From: Ecdyonurus torrentis
Taxonomy: Eukaryota; Arthropoda; Insecta; Ephemeroptera; Heptageniidae
DNA: 64,000 bases
Reading direction: 5' to 3'
NCBI GenBank assembly: GCA_949318235.1
Contig: OX439134.1
Coordinates: forward strand, 19,697,170-19,761,169
Made by a program: the position numbers and the translations under genes. Each line of letters starts with the position of its first letter. Positions within the stretch are counted from its first letter, which is position 1. The notes beneath the pieces are model-generated. The model ran no database searches, was not told the origin of the DNA, and worked only from the letters and a program-made list of their open reading frames with translations. Positions 48,283-61,639 of the stretch are shown one piece after another.

Positions 48283-48884
48283 ATATACACAATAATATAA
48301 CACATGATTGATACGTGCGTGCACCTTGCAGCACTATAACAGAGATGTGTGACCTCCCTAAGTATAAGCTAACTGACTTAACTACCCGTTGCTCCCTATG
48401 CTTATAATATACTGTGATGTACCTTCTGGAGCAATTTTACATACAGGTTAGAGGTGAATTGATTGTCCGAGATTTATCTCGTAAAAGATCAATGCGGGAT
48501 GCGCCCTGCGATATTATCTTATTTAGGCAGATGTGTTGTAAATCGTAAAATTTACACAAAACAACAACGTTATAAAAAGGATATTGGCGAAGTGCGAATA
48601 TGAAATAATATTAATTATTTATTAAAGTTATGCAACACGAGTTTAAGTTGCAAACTTAAATTAAATATGTGTTTTTAATTAAATATAAATTTTCTCTTAC
48701 AATTTTACAATCATAGCAAAATAATAATAGTAAAATAAGGAAAAACATCTACTGCGTGATTTGACTAAAAAATTGTAAAGAAAAAAACATCTGAAATTTT
48801 GCACAGTGATACATTTGGATAGGTTGTCTTCTAACATGACGTACTACATTTTATTTTAGTATTGAAAATTAACTATGCTGTACC

Positions 48885-49004
48885 CAGCTCTGGCCAAAAG
48901 TTCCCGAACTTGGCAGCGGCGGTCGCTGTGTTTTCTCATAAAGATAACATAGCGTGGTTGCAGGTTGCCTATGCAAATCGTTCGGGAACTTTTGGCCAGA
49001 GCTG
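48885..49004. mobile_element. Tc1/mariner-like miniature element, S4 copy
   Basis: Same 120-bp element; shares the TACC left flank with S5 and, in part, S2. Confidence 0.85.
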
Positions 49005-49110
49005 TACATCAAAAGTCTGTACTTTACATGCAGAGGTTTAATTACGCAGTGTGATGTGAGAGTGTCAAATGTTCAGTTGTCTAAATTTGTTTGCTTGTTT
49101 TTGCTTACAG

Positions 49111-49209
49111 ATGAGGAGAAGTCCGTAGTGGACCCTGCTGTGAGTTGTGCAGATAAGCAGACCACCAAGATTAAACAGCTGCCGATTGTGAACGCCACAC
49201 TACAAGATC
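49111..49209 (+). CDS. Exon B, S4 copy
   Basis: Identical to the S1 exon with intact acceptor TTGCTTACAG and donor. The downstream poly-T is the shortest of the five copies (25 bases). Confidence 0.55.
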
Positions 49210-49664
49210 GTAAGTGTTGCCTGCCCTCCTTATTCAACTTCAAGTTGTCCCTTTCACACACAACACATTTAAATTGAATTATTTTCTGTCAATATACATA
49301 TTACTTAAATTTGATTTTGATTACGTTTTTTTTTTTTTTTTTTTTTTTTTGCATGAGCTAAACTTTTTCTTCTAATCAAATGGTGAATTATCCATCAATT
49401 ATGTGCATGAACGGATAAAAAAATTACTACATACATAACTTATGCTGCCGTATAGTAAAGGAATGTGGTTATTTTGAAACTTTATTAATTGTATGTGTAT
49501 AGTATATCACATAAATTATTAAAGAAATTTTGCTTAAATTGATCATAATTATTGTACGTAATTTTTTTTATCTATAGCATGAAATGGTTTTAAACAATAT
49601 ATAGGGTGTATGTGCATGATGTCATACTGAATTTACTGTGACGCCATACTGGAGCATTAAATAA

Positions 49665-49690
49665 CATTGCATAGAAGTAAAATCTATCGC
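49665..49690. other. Deletion joint in S4
   Basis: The T1 element (ATAACATTGC) is joined directly to sequence that in S1 lies at about 19620 (AGTAAAATCTATCGC). The two sides share GC(T/A)TAGAA in S1, an 8-base microhomology. About 2.3 kb is missing, including the whole CGATAC element. Confidence 0.8.
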
Positions 49691-50890
49691 AAAATGAAAT
49701 CTAATTGCGCCAGCTTTGTGCTGCGCTCAACCTCTTTATTATAAAATGTTTTAAATCTTACTTCATGATTGCATATCCTGCCTCATTTATTATTATATAT
49801 ATTCTATATATTGCCTTTTTTTTTCTTTCGTATATTTAGTGTACTATTTTTGTGATTTTTTCTTTCTTTTTAAACATAAGTATCGTTATCGATGCGACGA
49901 TACTATCGTCAATTTTTTGTCAAGTCGTAACAATAACGATACGTTTATAAAACGATTAATCTATAACGCATCTACATAACCAAATATCATTAATACGATA
50001 ATCGAAACCTAAACTATACTAAGACTACCTTGTAGTATTACTAGCACGCGTTTTTTTTTTTATTATTATTTTTTTTAATAGCCCATAATAGATGTGATGG
50101 GATAAGAAAACAAAACAATAGAAGTTTTGGCAATTTCTTGTGAGTTATATATGATATTGCCGCACTATTTACAAGTTTGTGACAAAACTGTAATATACTG
50201 TATACTGCTAAGGTGAGAAATAAAAAATGAGAAATACTTGACACACACACAGTTACGTGTTTTAAGACAGTGAAAGATTGAAAGAATATCTCAACACCAA
50301 CATAATTAGCAGAAATTTTTATGTTTCAAAAAAAAAAAAAAAAAAAAAAAAATGCTAGCTGCAATGTGTCAATATATTGTAATAATAATTGCATTGATCA
50401 TAAATCAATAGAATACTATATAAAATATTCAGATAATATTATTTATTTCAAATAAGTATACAGTAAGAATATACACAGAAATCATAGGTTAGCATTTGTT
50501 ATTATTTTCTTGTGTTTTTTTTACCATTTATTAGTGGTTGGATTTTTCTTCAAACTTGTTATGTTTTCATTCATTATAATTTATTACTTATTATTGAGCA
50601 ACTATTATTATTTAAATTATTATAGTACCATTTTAAATAAATTATTAATAATAATTATTGTGCTATTATCCAAAAGATAGAGTGTATGCACATGACGTAA
50701 AAATTAATTCACTTGGCCGCCATACTGGAGAAATGAATAACATTGCTCAGCATAGGGCAAACTTCATTGTTTTGGCTATTTTTCTTTGCGAAAACAGCTA
50801 ATTTTTTGTTAGTATTATTTTTCTCATATACTTGAGATATACTAATTCAACCTATTAATAACATCAATGCCTTCAAAAACATTACTTATA

Positions 50891-51178
50891 GACCCCTTGC
50901 ACATCCTTGCGCTTTGTCGCCATGTTTGTGGTGACTAATGCATTGTCCAGCATAGGGGAAACTTCGTTTTTCCTAATTTTTCAAATAAAAAATTGTTTAT
51001 TTCAACTCAACAAATTTTTCTCATATCCTTCGAGCTTATTAGGAGCTAGAAATAAGGCTTTGATTGAGGTTTGAAGCTTCTTTTGCTATTAAAAAAATAA
51101 AAATGACGTTTTTCCTATGCTGGCCTATGTATTCCTGACCAACAAAATGGCGGCTCTTAAATATGAGTGCAAGCGGTC
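50891..51178. mobile_element. 288-bp nested miniature element, S4
   Basis: Same insertion as in S3 at the same site, with one visible change (TTCAAATAAA for TTCACATAAA). It dates the S3-S4 split after the insertion. Confidence 0.87.
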
Positions 51179-51399
51179 TATAGTATTTTTAAATGGCAAA
51201 TTGAGTTATATTTCTATGCAACCCATGTTATTGAGTGATCCAATATGACGTCGACTTTAACATGAATGTATAAATAAATAATAACTAAATAAGTTTGTTG
51301 ATCAAAGGATTACATGCAAGTATTATAGCTCTTGTCACAGAAAAAAAAATCTATGTGGTCATTTAAATGAACTTATGCGTCAATTTGTCTTTGTCTTTG

Positions 51400-51434
<35 letters not shown>

Positions 51435-52363
51435 TTAAATTTTTTAGTAATGTAAACCATTGTTCATTACCAAAATAAGAAGAGACTAAGGACAGATTAT
51501 TACAACCGTATGACCCCCCTTTTCTAGGATTCTTATCAAGATACAGAAATAAAATTAAACATACGTATTAACTTCAAAATTACAGTGCTCACCTGTATAT
51601 TTTTGATGATTGTTTGTGGAAAAAGTGTTAAAAGGGGGGAGGGGGGGGGGGGGAGATCCGGTTGTAAAAATCTGTGTAGTTATTTTGGCTAGGGTATATT
51701 ATTTATGTAATTTTCATTAATTTTATTTTTATTAATTGCATTTAATTAATACAAAATTAGACAGGTAATTATTTGATAGATAGATTAATATGCAAGAAAA
51801 ATAAACATGTTTTTGCAGACACAAACCTGATAAAGATTAAAAAAAAAATAATAACAATAAAAAATTAATGCAATTAAGTTATTGATATTATCCTTTTTTA
51901 TGCCAGCATGTCATATTGTATCATATTAATTTGCCTTTCTTAATATTCTGTATGTAAAAGATATATATAAAATCTAATTATGCAGACTTGGTCACTTAAT
52001 GATTTTTTTATAACTTCGTTACGTTATACACTCACTACTCCGAGAAAAAGTTACGTTACTCGTTACAGTTTTTGAAAAGTAACGACACTACGTTACTCAC
52101 TACTCTTAAAAGTAGTGAAGTTACTCATTAGGTAATTCAAATATTTAAAAAAAAAATGTAATGAAAATCGAGCTTTTTTCTTCATAGGCTCGAAAGCTTG
52201 TTTTCAAACTTCGGCTCAAATATCGAGCTATCCAAGCTTTGGCTCGTTTGTCGAGTTTAAGCTCGATATCAAGCAAAACCCGGGTTTCAAGTCAAACCGC
52301 GCTATAAATTTTCAGCCCGGGCTAAAAAAAAATCAAGTTTTTACTAGCTCTAATAGGAACTAA

Positions 52364-53601
52364 CAGGGGCGGCCCTAGCATGTTTTTGAATTTCAAATTA
52401 AAATTGTAGCAAAAGTTATCAGCCGATTTTTATGATATTTTAGGATATGATAGTCAGAAAGTCAAATTTATCGCTAATATTTTTTTTTTGTAGAAATTTG
52501 GAAATAAAAGGCCCTTAAAGGACCCTTAAACTGAAAAAATGGGTCCATTTTTTACTTTGCACTCCAAAAGTGCAACTCGGAAATAAAATTTCTCAACAAA
52601 ACTTTGTTTGGGTATTGGTGAGATATGGTGGACGCTAATTACAGACACGGCGTTGCTTTTTTCTTATTTTGGTCCCATTGGGACCCAATCAAAATTGACC
52701 AAAATTAAAATTTAGCAAAAAAATTAAAATTGGAATAGAAATTTGAAATTTTCCAGTTTAATATTTTTTGAGTCTGTAATTTTAAAAATCATATTTTCAA
52801 AATCCTAGAAGGGCCTAAAAGGGCCCTTTGGGGCCCTAACTTTGTTGCAAATAAAGATATTGCAAAAAAAATTGCACCATTGAATTTCTAATGCTCAAGA
52901 ACATAGGAATCGACTATTTACTTGCCTTCGTAGCTTTAAACCGAATTAATGGTTTTGGGCCCCTTTGCTAGTGCATGCCTTAGTGCATGCCTTAGTAACT
53001 GGGCCCTAAAAACCATTAATTCGGTTTAAAGCTACGAAGGCAAGTAAATAGTCGATTCCTATGTTCTTGAGCATTAGAAATTCAATGGTGCAATTTGTTT
53101 TGCAATATCTTTATTTGCAACAAAGTTAGGGCCCCAAAGGGCCCTTTTAGGCCCTTCTAGGATTTTGAAAATATGATTTTTAAAATTGCAGACTCAAAAA
53201 ATATTAAACTGGAAAATTTCAAATTTCTATTCCAATTTTAATTTTTTTGCTAAATTTTAATTTTGGTCAATTTTGATTGGGTCCCAATGGGACCGAAATA
53301 AGAAAAAAGCAACGCCGTGTCTGTAATTAGCGTCCACCATATCTCACCAATACCCAAACAAAGTTTTGTTGAGAAATTTTATTTCCGAGTTGCACTTTTG
53401 GAGTGCAAAGTAAAAAATGGACCCATTTTTTCAGTTTAAGGGTCCTTTAAGGGCCTTTTATTTCCAAATTTTTACCAAAAAAATATATTAGCGATAAATT
53501 TGACTTTCTGACTATCATATCCTAAAATATCATAAAAATCGGCTGATAACTTTTGCTACAATTTTAATTTGAAATTCAAAAACATGCTAGGGCCGCCCCT
53601 G
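52364..53601. mobile_element. 1238-bp hAT-like foldback element, S4 only
   Basis: Two arms of about 600 bases (52364-52963 and 53001-53601) are almost perfect inverted copies around a 37-base loop that holds two TTAGTGCATGCC-type repeats. The ends are CAGGGGCGGCCCTAGCATG and its complement, typical of hAT elements. GGAACTAA flanks both sides (52356-52363, 53602-53609), an 8-bp duplication that is diagnostic of hAT. S1 and S3 have the intact target AGGAACTAATGAAG. No transposase frame exists, so it is non-autonomous. Confidence 0.95.
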
Positions 53602-53761
53602 GGAACTAATGAAGTAAAATAATAAGTCAAAGAATTATAGTTTACCTATACGATAGTAAATATTATTTATTTTTATAAAATTGTTTCAATATTAATATAA
53701 TATTAATACAAAAGAATATAATATGCTAATTCTATAACTATTATCTTTTGTGTGAGCCTGA

Positions 53762-54042
53762 CGTGATCCTCGTGAGTAGAAGGAAGGGGCACTTGGGCTG
53801 AAGTGCCTACCCCGCTAAGGTTCTCGTACACCCTACAATGGGTGATATTTGATAGTACCTCTGCAGGTAGCAAAGCTATCGATCGAACGCAGATCGCACG
53901 GCTAAAAGGCAATCTCACAATACGAGTGCGGTTCTCGCGGCTTATGCTTGGCGGCTAGCTCTCGCGTGACTCGCCGGTATATTACGCTGTACGCGCTATA
54001 TGTTGACTGACATTTTCTGAATGGATCAACATGCGTACACAC

Positions 54043-54086
<44 letters not shown>

Positions 54087-54382
54087 AAAAACTGGCCTGT
54101 AAATAAAATGAGTTCTATCCTTTAGCCTTATTATACTATATTTCAAAGTTTTTTTTTCTTCTATATACACACCTGACACAAAAATATTAATAAAAAAACT
54201 TTTATGTATTGCTCGATTGCTCGCACTCGTATGTGAGATTGCCTACGCGCGAGCTGCGTTCGAACGTTAGCTTTGCTACCTACAGAGGTACTATCAAATA
54301 TCACCCATAGTAGGGTGTTCGAGAACCGTAGCGGGGTAGGCACTTCAGCCCAAGTGCCCCTTCCTTCTACTCTCGTGTCACG
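53762..54382. mobile_element. Foldback element, S4 copy
   Basis: Same as 22174-22774, poly-A about 40 bases (54045-54084). Confidence 0.85.
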
Positions 54383-54984
54383 ATATACACAATAATATAA
54401 CACATGATTGATACGTGCGTGCACCTTGCAGCACTATAACAGAGATGTGTGACCTCCCTAAGTATAAGCTAACTGACTTAACTACCCGTTGCTCCCTATG
54501 CTTATAATATACTGTGATGTACCTTCTGGAGCAATTTTACATACAGGTTAGAGGTGAATTGATTGTCCGAGATTTATCTCGTAAAAGATCAATGCGGGAT
54601 GCGCCCTGCGATATTATCTTATTTAGGCAGATGTGTTGTAAATCGTAAAATTTACACAAAACAACAACGTTATAAAAAGGATATTGGCGAAGTGCGAATA
54701 TGAAATAATATTAATTATTTATTAAAGTTATGCAACACGAGTTTAAGTTGCAAACTTAAATTAAATATGTGTTTTTAATTAAATATAAATTTTCTCTTAC
54801 AATTTTACAATCATAGCAAAATAATAATAGTAAAATAAGGAAAAACATCTACTGCGTGATTTGACTAAAAAATTGTAAAGAAAAAAACATCTGAAATTTT
54901 GCACAGTGATACATTTGGATAGGTTGTCTTCTAACATGACGTACTACATTTTATTTTAGTATTGAAAATTAACTATGCTGTACC

Positions 54985-55104
54985 CAGCTCTGGCCAAAAG
55001 TTCCCGAACTTGGCAGCGGCGGTCGCTGTGTTTTCTCATAAAGATAACATAGCGTGGTTGCAGGTTGCCTATGCAAATCGTTCGGGAACTTTTGGCCAGA
55101 GCTG
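54985..55104. mobile_element. Tc1/mariner-like miniature element, S5 copy
   Basis: Same 120-bp element, 6100 bases after the S4 copy. Confidence 0.85.
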
Positions 55105-55210
55105 TACATCAAAAGTCTGTACTTTACATGCAGAGGTTTAATTACGCAGTGTGATGTGAGAGTGTCAAATGTTCAGTTGTCTAAATTTGTTTGCTTGTTT
55201 TTGCTTACAG

Positions 55211-55309
55211 ATGAGGAGAAGTCCGTAGTGGACCCTGCTGTGAGTTGTGCAGATAAGCAGACCACCAAGATTAAACAGCTGCCGATTGTGAACGCCACAC
55301 TACAAGATC
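55211..55309 (+). CDS. Exon B, S5 copy
   Basis: Identical to the S1 exon, 6100 bases after the S4 copy. In the array S3-S4-S5 three B exons follow each other without an intervening A exon. Confidence 0.55.
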
Positions 55310-55807
55310 GTAAGTGTTGCCTGCCCTCCTTATTCAACTTCAAGTTGTCCCTTTCACACACAACACATTTAAATTGAATTATTTTCTGTCAATATACATA
55401 TTACTTAAATTTGATTTTGATTACGTTTTTTTTTTTTTTTTTTTTTTTTTTTGCATGAGCTAAACTTTTTCTTCTAATCAAATGGTGAATTATCCATCAA
55501 TTATGTGCATGAACGGATAAAAAAATTACTACATACATAACTTATGCTGCAGTATAGTAAAGGAATGTGGTTATTTTGAAACTTTATTAATTGTGTGTGT
55601 ATAGTATCACATAAATTATTAAAGAAATTTTGCTTAAATTGATCATAATTATTGTACGTAATTTTTTTTATCTATAGCATGAAATGGTTTTAAACAATAT
55701 ATAGGGTGTATGTGCATGACGTCATACTGAATTTACTGTGACGCCATACTGGAGCATTAAATAACATTGCTTAGAATAAGACAAAGTTGATTTTTGGTTT
55801 GAAAATT

Positions 55808-55845
<38 letters not shown>

Positions 55846-56748
55846 ATACTTGAAAACATTCTGTTAACAGTATCATATTGCTCTCAAAAATATTGCTAAA
55901 GTGTTTTTAAACTATAGCAAACTATGTCATTTTACAATACCAGCTCATGCTCATATTATTTATTGTAGTGCTCAAATTTGGCGTCAACTTTTATATGTTT
56001 GCAACCACCATATATTTTTAGAAAGCATGTTATTATATTTTTTGTTATGTGTAGAAATTTGTGATTATATACTTATTTATTTATTTTGGTAGATAATATT
56101 TTTGCAACATAATTATTTTACTATTGAATTGTCAACCGTTCTTTATCTATTGAAATTGCATGTTTTTGCGGTGTTGTTAATTGTTATTTTTGTTGTTTTT
56201 AATTTGACGTAATTTTAATTTACAAGTTAAAGTCTGCATTTTTTTTTTATTGACTATCGGACGGTTCAAAATAAAAATATTTTGATACTGGCATAATATA
56301 TAAGTGCGTCGCTTTAGACAATCATATCGTAGGCAGTGTAGCAATTAAACTAGAACCCCTAATTTTATACCCATTCTTGGACTTGATACCCAAAATTTCT
56401 CTAACGATACTATAGTCTCACATTATGTCGATATTGCCCACGATTACGATAGTTTTTCGATAACGATAACTCAAGGTCCATATATATATAAGAGGTTAGA
56501 TGCTTCGGGAAAAGTTTTGGCCAAGGTTACGCAGCTTAAAGAAATTCACCAAAGACGTCATATCACCACTTGCATCTTGGTTCACCTTATCAGTGACGTA
56601 ATTGGTGAACGGCATCGTATTGGCTTAGAACCAAGTACAATCTATCGCAAAATGAAATCTAATTGCGCCAGCTTTGTGCTGCGCTCAACCTCTTTATTAT
56701 AAAATGTTTTAAATCTTACTTCATGATTGCATATCCTGCCTCATTTAT

Positions 56749-56790
<42 letters not shown>

Positions 56791-57032
56791 TGCCTTTTTT
56801 TTTTCATTCGTATATTTAGTGTACTATTTTTGTGATTTTTTTCTTTCTTTTTAAACATAAGTATCGTTATCGATGCGACGATGATAATATCGTCAATTTT
56901 TTGTTAAGTCGTAACAATAACGATACGTTTATAAAACTATTAATCTATAACGCATCGACATAACCAAATATCATTAATACGATAATCGAAACCTAAACTA
57001 TACTAAGAATACCTTGTAGTATTACTAACGCG

Positions 57033-57063
<31 letters not shown>

Positions 57064-57812
57064 GCCCATAATAGATGTGATGGGATAAGAAAACAAAACA
57101 ATAGAAGTTTTGGCAATTTCTTGTGAGTTATATATGATATTGCCGCACTATTTACAAGTTTGTGACAAAACTATAATATACTGTATACTGCTAAGGTGAG
57201 AAATAAAAAATGAGAAATACTTGCACACACACAGTTACGTGTTTTAAGACAGTGAAAGATTGAAAGAATATCTCAACACCAACATAATTAGCAGAAATTT
57301 TTATGTTTCCAAAAAAAAATAATAATAATAATAAAAAAAAATACTTTGCTATAGCTGCAATGTGTCAATATATTGTAACAATAATTGCATTGATCATAAA
57401 TCAATAGAATACTACAATATTCAGATAATATTATTTATTTCAAATAAGTATACAGTAAGAATATACACAGAATTCATAGGTTAGCATTTTTTATTATATT
57501 TTCTTGTGTTTTTACCATTTATTAGTGGTTGGATTTTTCTTGAAACTTGTTATGTTTTCATTCATTATAATTTATTACTTATTATTGAGCAACTATTATT
57601 ATTTAAATTATTATAGTACCATTTTAAATATATTATTATTAATAATTATTGTGCTATTATCCAAAAGCTATAGAGTGTATGCACATGACGTAAAAATTAA
57701 TTCACTTGGCCGCCATACTGGAGAAATGAATAACATTGCTCAGCATAGGGCAAACTTCATTGTTTTGGCTATTTTTCTATATAATAATAGAAATAAATAA
57801 TATAATAAAATA

Positions 57813-58029
57813 ATATCGAGGGCTACGCGGCATTTCAGTACTATAGTGCAATCTCCGCCGATGCATTTTTGGCCATGTGCATTCTCCGCGCTCACCTTTT
57901 TTGAAACATCTTTTATACGCTTAGCCTGTACAGATATGCCATTAGTAGGCATGGAGTAGATTGCACATTTGCCAAAATTGCACCCGCGAAGATTGCACAA
58001 GTACCGAAATGCCGCGTAGCCCTTGATAT
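57813..58029. mobile_element. Miniature element, L3 copy of 133-349
   Basis: Same inverted-repeat element at the same place in L3, with one visible base change near 57951 relative to L1. Confidence 0.8.
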
Positions 58030-58254
58030 GCACTGATATTGATGCTCCTCCTGAATAAAACTGACCAAAGCGTTAATCTCTCCAAATGATAAATATATGG
58101 GGAAACTTTAACGCAAGCGGTCACATTTATTTGGGAGGAGTGTACAGTGGTATACTAAAACCTAGCTGGCTTTATCTTATACTTTCATCTGTATTATTAT
58201 ATCATTTACTTGAGTGTTGAGTGATCAAGCTTAACATTATATATTGATGTGGTT

Positions 58255-58270
58255 ACTTGGTGTAGTGTTT
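58255..58270. other. 1.18-kb deletion joint in L3 (exons A and C lost)
   Basis: GGTGTAGT is joined to TAGTGTTTTGG; in L1 these lie at 573-580 and 1757-1767. TAGT is shared by both sides. All of exon A, its intron and exon C are missing from this copy. Confidence 0.9.
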
Positions 58271-58313
58271 TGGAAATCATGACTGAATAAACAATAAAAA
58301 TTATGTTGCATGC

Positions 58314-58455
58314 CTTTTTCTTCTTCTTCTTCTTCTTCTTCTTCTTCTTCTTCTTCTTCTTCTTCTTCTTCTTCTTCTTCTTCTTCTTCTTCTTCTTCTT
58401 CTTCTTCTTCTTCTTCTTCTTCTTCTTCTTCTTCTTCTTCTTCTTCTTCTTCTTC
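58314..58455. repeat. (TTC)n microsatellite, L3 (expanded)
   Basis: About 47 TTC repeats, the longest of the three copies, starting some 50 bases from the breakpoint of the 1.18-kb deletion that removed exons A and C. Confidence 0.97.
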
Positions 58456-61434
58456 AAAATTATAAAAATAGTAATAAGATTTTTAGTGATATTTAATTTG
58501 AAGTTATATATGTCTACTAAAGTCTCTCTGATGAGATTTATCAATGGTGTATGAAATCAATTATTATTATTATTATTATTATTTTAATCGTGTAAAAAAA
58601 GCATTATTATAGTTTTCTCTGCAGAGTAGAATTTTAATAGCTGCATAAAAAGTTTATAATTTGTTCTAATTTATCAACTTAGAAATACATGTTCTGTTCT
58701 ATAGAGCACATCTTTCAGATTTGTAATTAAGATGTCAAATTTACACTTCAGGAAAATAAGGGGAAAAACATAAGCATTTTAGTATCACAAAACACTTTTA
58801 GTTTAAACATTAGTTGGGCTCAAAACTCAATCGTAGCTCCATAGAAGTGTTCAAAAAATTTCACAGAAAATCCGCACAATATTTGCATACTAACTTTGGT
58901 CTGTTTCTGTTGTCAGAAATAGAAATATTAAAATGCAAGTTAATACTTTACAGTATTTACATACTCTCTTGTGATGGTGCTACATTGTGGCAAAAATTGT
59001 CATCAGTTTTGTGTGGATCCCATTTTTTGTTTAATGCATTAAAAAAAGAATTATTATTAGGGCTATTATTATTATTTTCATATGTGTTATCTATGCATTG
59101 CTTTGAGTTGTGCAAAATGTGTTTTAAAACAAAGTTATTCCGCTGTATGCAACTAAAAATAGTCTATCAATTATTCCCATATGGATCCATGTTTCGATCC
59201 CATGGATATTTAGTGTTTCCCCACATGGATTTCATTTCTATTCATAGGAAACTGAATGTTTTTTCACATGGATAGTATGATATATCCATGGGGAATATAT
59301 TGAATTCCCCATGGATACTGCAGTTTTGCTTGGGAATTGTTGTGGGAAGTCTACTGCGGCTTTACTATATCTTGTAAAATATAGTAACTTTGCTGTACAA
59401 CATAGCTACAACACAGTTTTTTTTTATGGTTAAATGTGAGTTAAAGCCATAGACCATATAAAAAAACATGTGCTTTTTAATGAATAAACACAAAATGGGA
59501 TCTTCAAAACCGATGTCAATTTTTACCAGAATGTTAATGTAGCCCCACAAGAGAGTGTGAAAAAACTGTAAACTATGCAATTTGTGTGAAAATTCATGTT
59601 TATGACATCAGAAATATGCAAAAATTAGTATTAACATGTTGTGCGGGTTGCATAAATCGAATTTTCTGATCACTGCTACGGGGCTACTGTTGGGTTTTGA
59701 GACAAATTAATGTTATTTATGTAAATCCCATCAAGTGTTTTGTGATATAAATGCTTATGTTTTTCTTTGTGATCTATTCCTTTAATCCTATTTTATTTAA
59801 ATTATACATTGATTTTTATTCCATTGATAAATCTCATCAATATTTGAGAATTGACAGAAAGCTGTATATGTACCAATTAAAAAAAAAGTGATAAGTATTA
59901 AAAATATATTTTTATATTGCATGTATACAATATTGGTGATAGTAGATTAGAGAAATATATTAAACATTATACAATATACTACTTTCAAAATTATCACATT
60001 CATTTGTTATTATATTTTATTATTATTTGTTATTAAAAAAAAAAAACAATGAATTAAATTAATGTTTTGAAAGTGATATATTGTTTTGATGTTACTGCAG
60101 ATGATGTTTAATAAAAATATGATATTTACAAAAAAAAAAAATGAATTTTCTTATTATTGTACCCATTTCTGTTGTCACAAATAAGTAGCTCAATTATAAA
60201 GGTTCTGGTTTAATTGATGGTGAAGGTCAATGTTAGTATTGTAGTAAATGGTTTATTATATAGTAGAGTGTAGATCCAATTTTTTTTTTTTTGTGTGTGT
60301 AGTTATTATTTTTTAAATTTCTCATTCTTTTTTCTTCTCTGTGATTTTTTCCTTTTCTTCACAAAACTTTACCCTTTTTTTACAGAATTATTATTATTAT
60401 TATTTTTACAATGTGTTAATGACGTTTACAGTAAGGAGCGACATACTTGCCTCAAGTATTATTATAACCCATGAATTAATGGTTGATCCATGTTTGACTG
60501 TTCATCTACGTGTGTGTGTCCATACACACACACACAATTAACACCATGTACCGTACCTTTACATGTCTTCCAACTCTTGGCTGATTTTTTTAGACACGCT
60601 GTTTTAAATTTCCCTCTCTAGGGAACACTTGTGATACGCGTGGGGGCAATTTGAACTATTATATGATAAGGATTGATGAGGCTGACTAAAGGTCAGAAAC
60701 GATATAATGTATGACGTAAACAGAGATAACCACTCAGAATTCTTGCGCTCAGGTGACAACAAGACCTCAAACCTTTGTAAAGCAGTATTTGTAATATAGT
60801 AGTTTTGGCTGCCAATCGCGGCGCTATAGAATGTAAAAGCTTGAATCATGCTTGTCTACAAATTTAATTTATACAGGGAGTTGGAAGATATGTAAGGGAC
60901 ATTGAATTAACACACAATGTTTTTCCCAAGATGGGCATATTTACACAAACATATGTACTCTAGAGTGCAGAGTATTATGATAAATAATATCGTCTTACAA
61001 GAAATTTATTATATTTTTAAAAATTATGATGTGTTTTTTGGTTGGGTAAATTTTTTTATGGTATAGTAAAGTTTTTTTTACAGTCATAGTAGTGTATGAT
61101 GTTTAGTTAACAGGATAAAGCATAAAATGTAAAATTCAATTTACATTCAATTGCGTTAAGTATCAATATTTTGTTCGATTTATATTTATTGGGTGATTGT
61201 TTTAGTATGGCGTATAAACTTTTTTCTTCATCGTATTTATTGACACTATTTTGGTATCATATATTGATTTTTTAAAACGTAGATTGATACACTAGAAAAT
61301 AGAATTTAAAATAGTTACATAAATATTCATTATTTTTGTAGTTTTTTTGTTGCTATTTTTATATTTATGAACTTGCAAAATTTTTAAAAAAATTTGCAAT
61401 AGATAATTCCGTTCTCTCTGACACATAGTTTTAG

Positions 61435-61473
<39 letters not shown>

Positions 61474-61639
61474 TATTAAAGATGAGCCTCCGAGGATACA
61501 CACATGGCGTTTGGACGAAATGAGAGCTTTTTATCACACTGCGTATCTTAAACACACATACAGGACTGACCTATCTTGCAGGTAAAAATTCGGACTGAGC
61601 ATGCGAGAGAAAGGATCACAAAATGATAGGGACTCTATA

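Larger units (their letters stand above)
42207..48627. repeat. Short tandem unit S3
   Basis: Full-form S unit with the divergent exon B copy, a CGATAC element that has lost its right part by a deletion at about 44700, and an extra 288-bp element at 46030-46317 shared only with S4. Confidence 0.92.
48628..54727. repeat. Short tandem unit S4
   Basis: Full-form S unit in which a roughly 2.3-kb deletion at about 49670-49680 removed most of a TATA-flanked element, the whole CGATAC element and the start of the following ORF region. It shares the 288-bp insertion with S3 and alone carries the 1.24-kb hAT palindrome. The S4-S5 offset at exon B is exactly 6100 bases. Confidence 0.92.
54728..57778. 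repeat. Short tandem unit S5 (shortened, L-proximal form)
   Basis: S5 parallels S2: no CGATAC element, no distal half, and a join to L3 inside the TATA-flanked element. It lacks the private insertion of S2, so its sequence near 57655 gives the empty site for that element. Confidence 0.92.

Noticed and set aside
58206..58554. ORFs with long poly-Lys or poly-Phe
   Set aside because: They come from the (TTC)n tract, read as AAG/GAA on one strand and TTC on the other; length follows repeat number in each copy.
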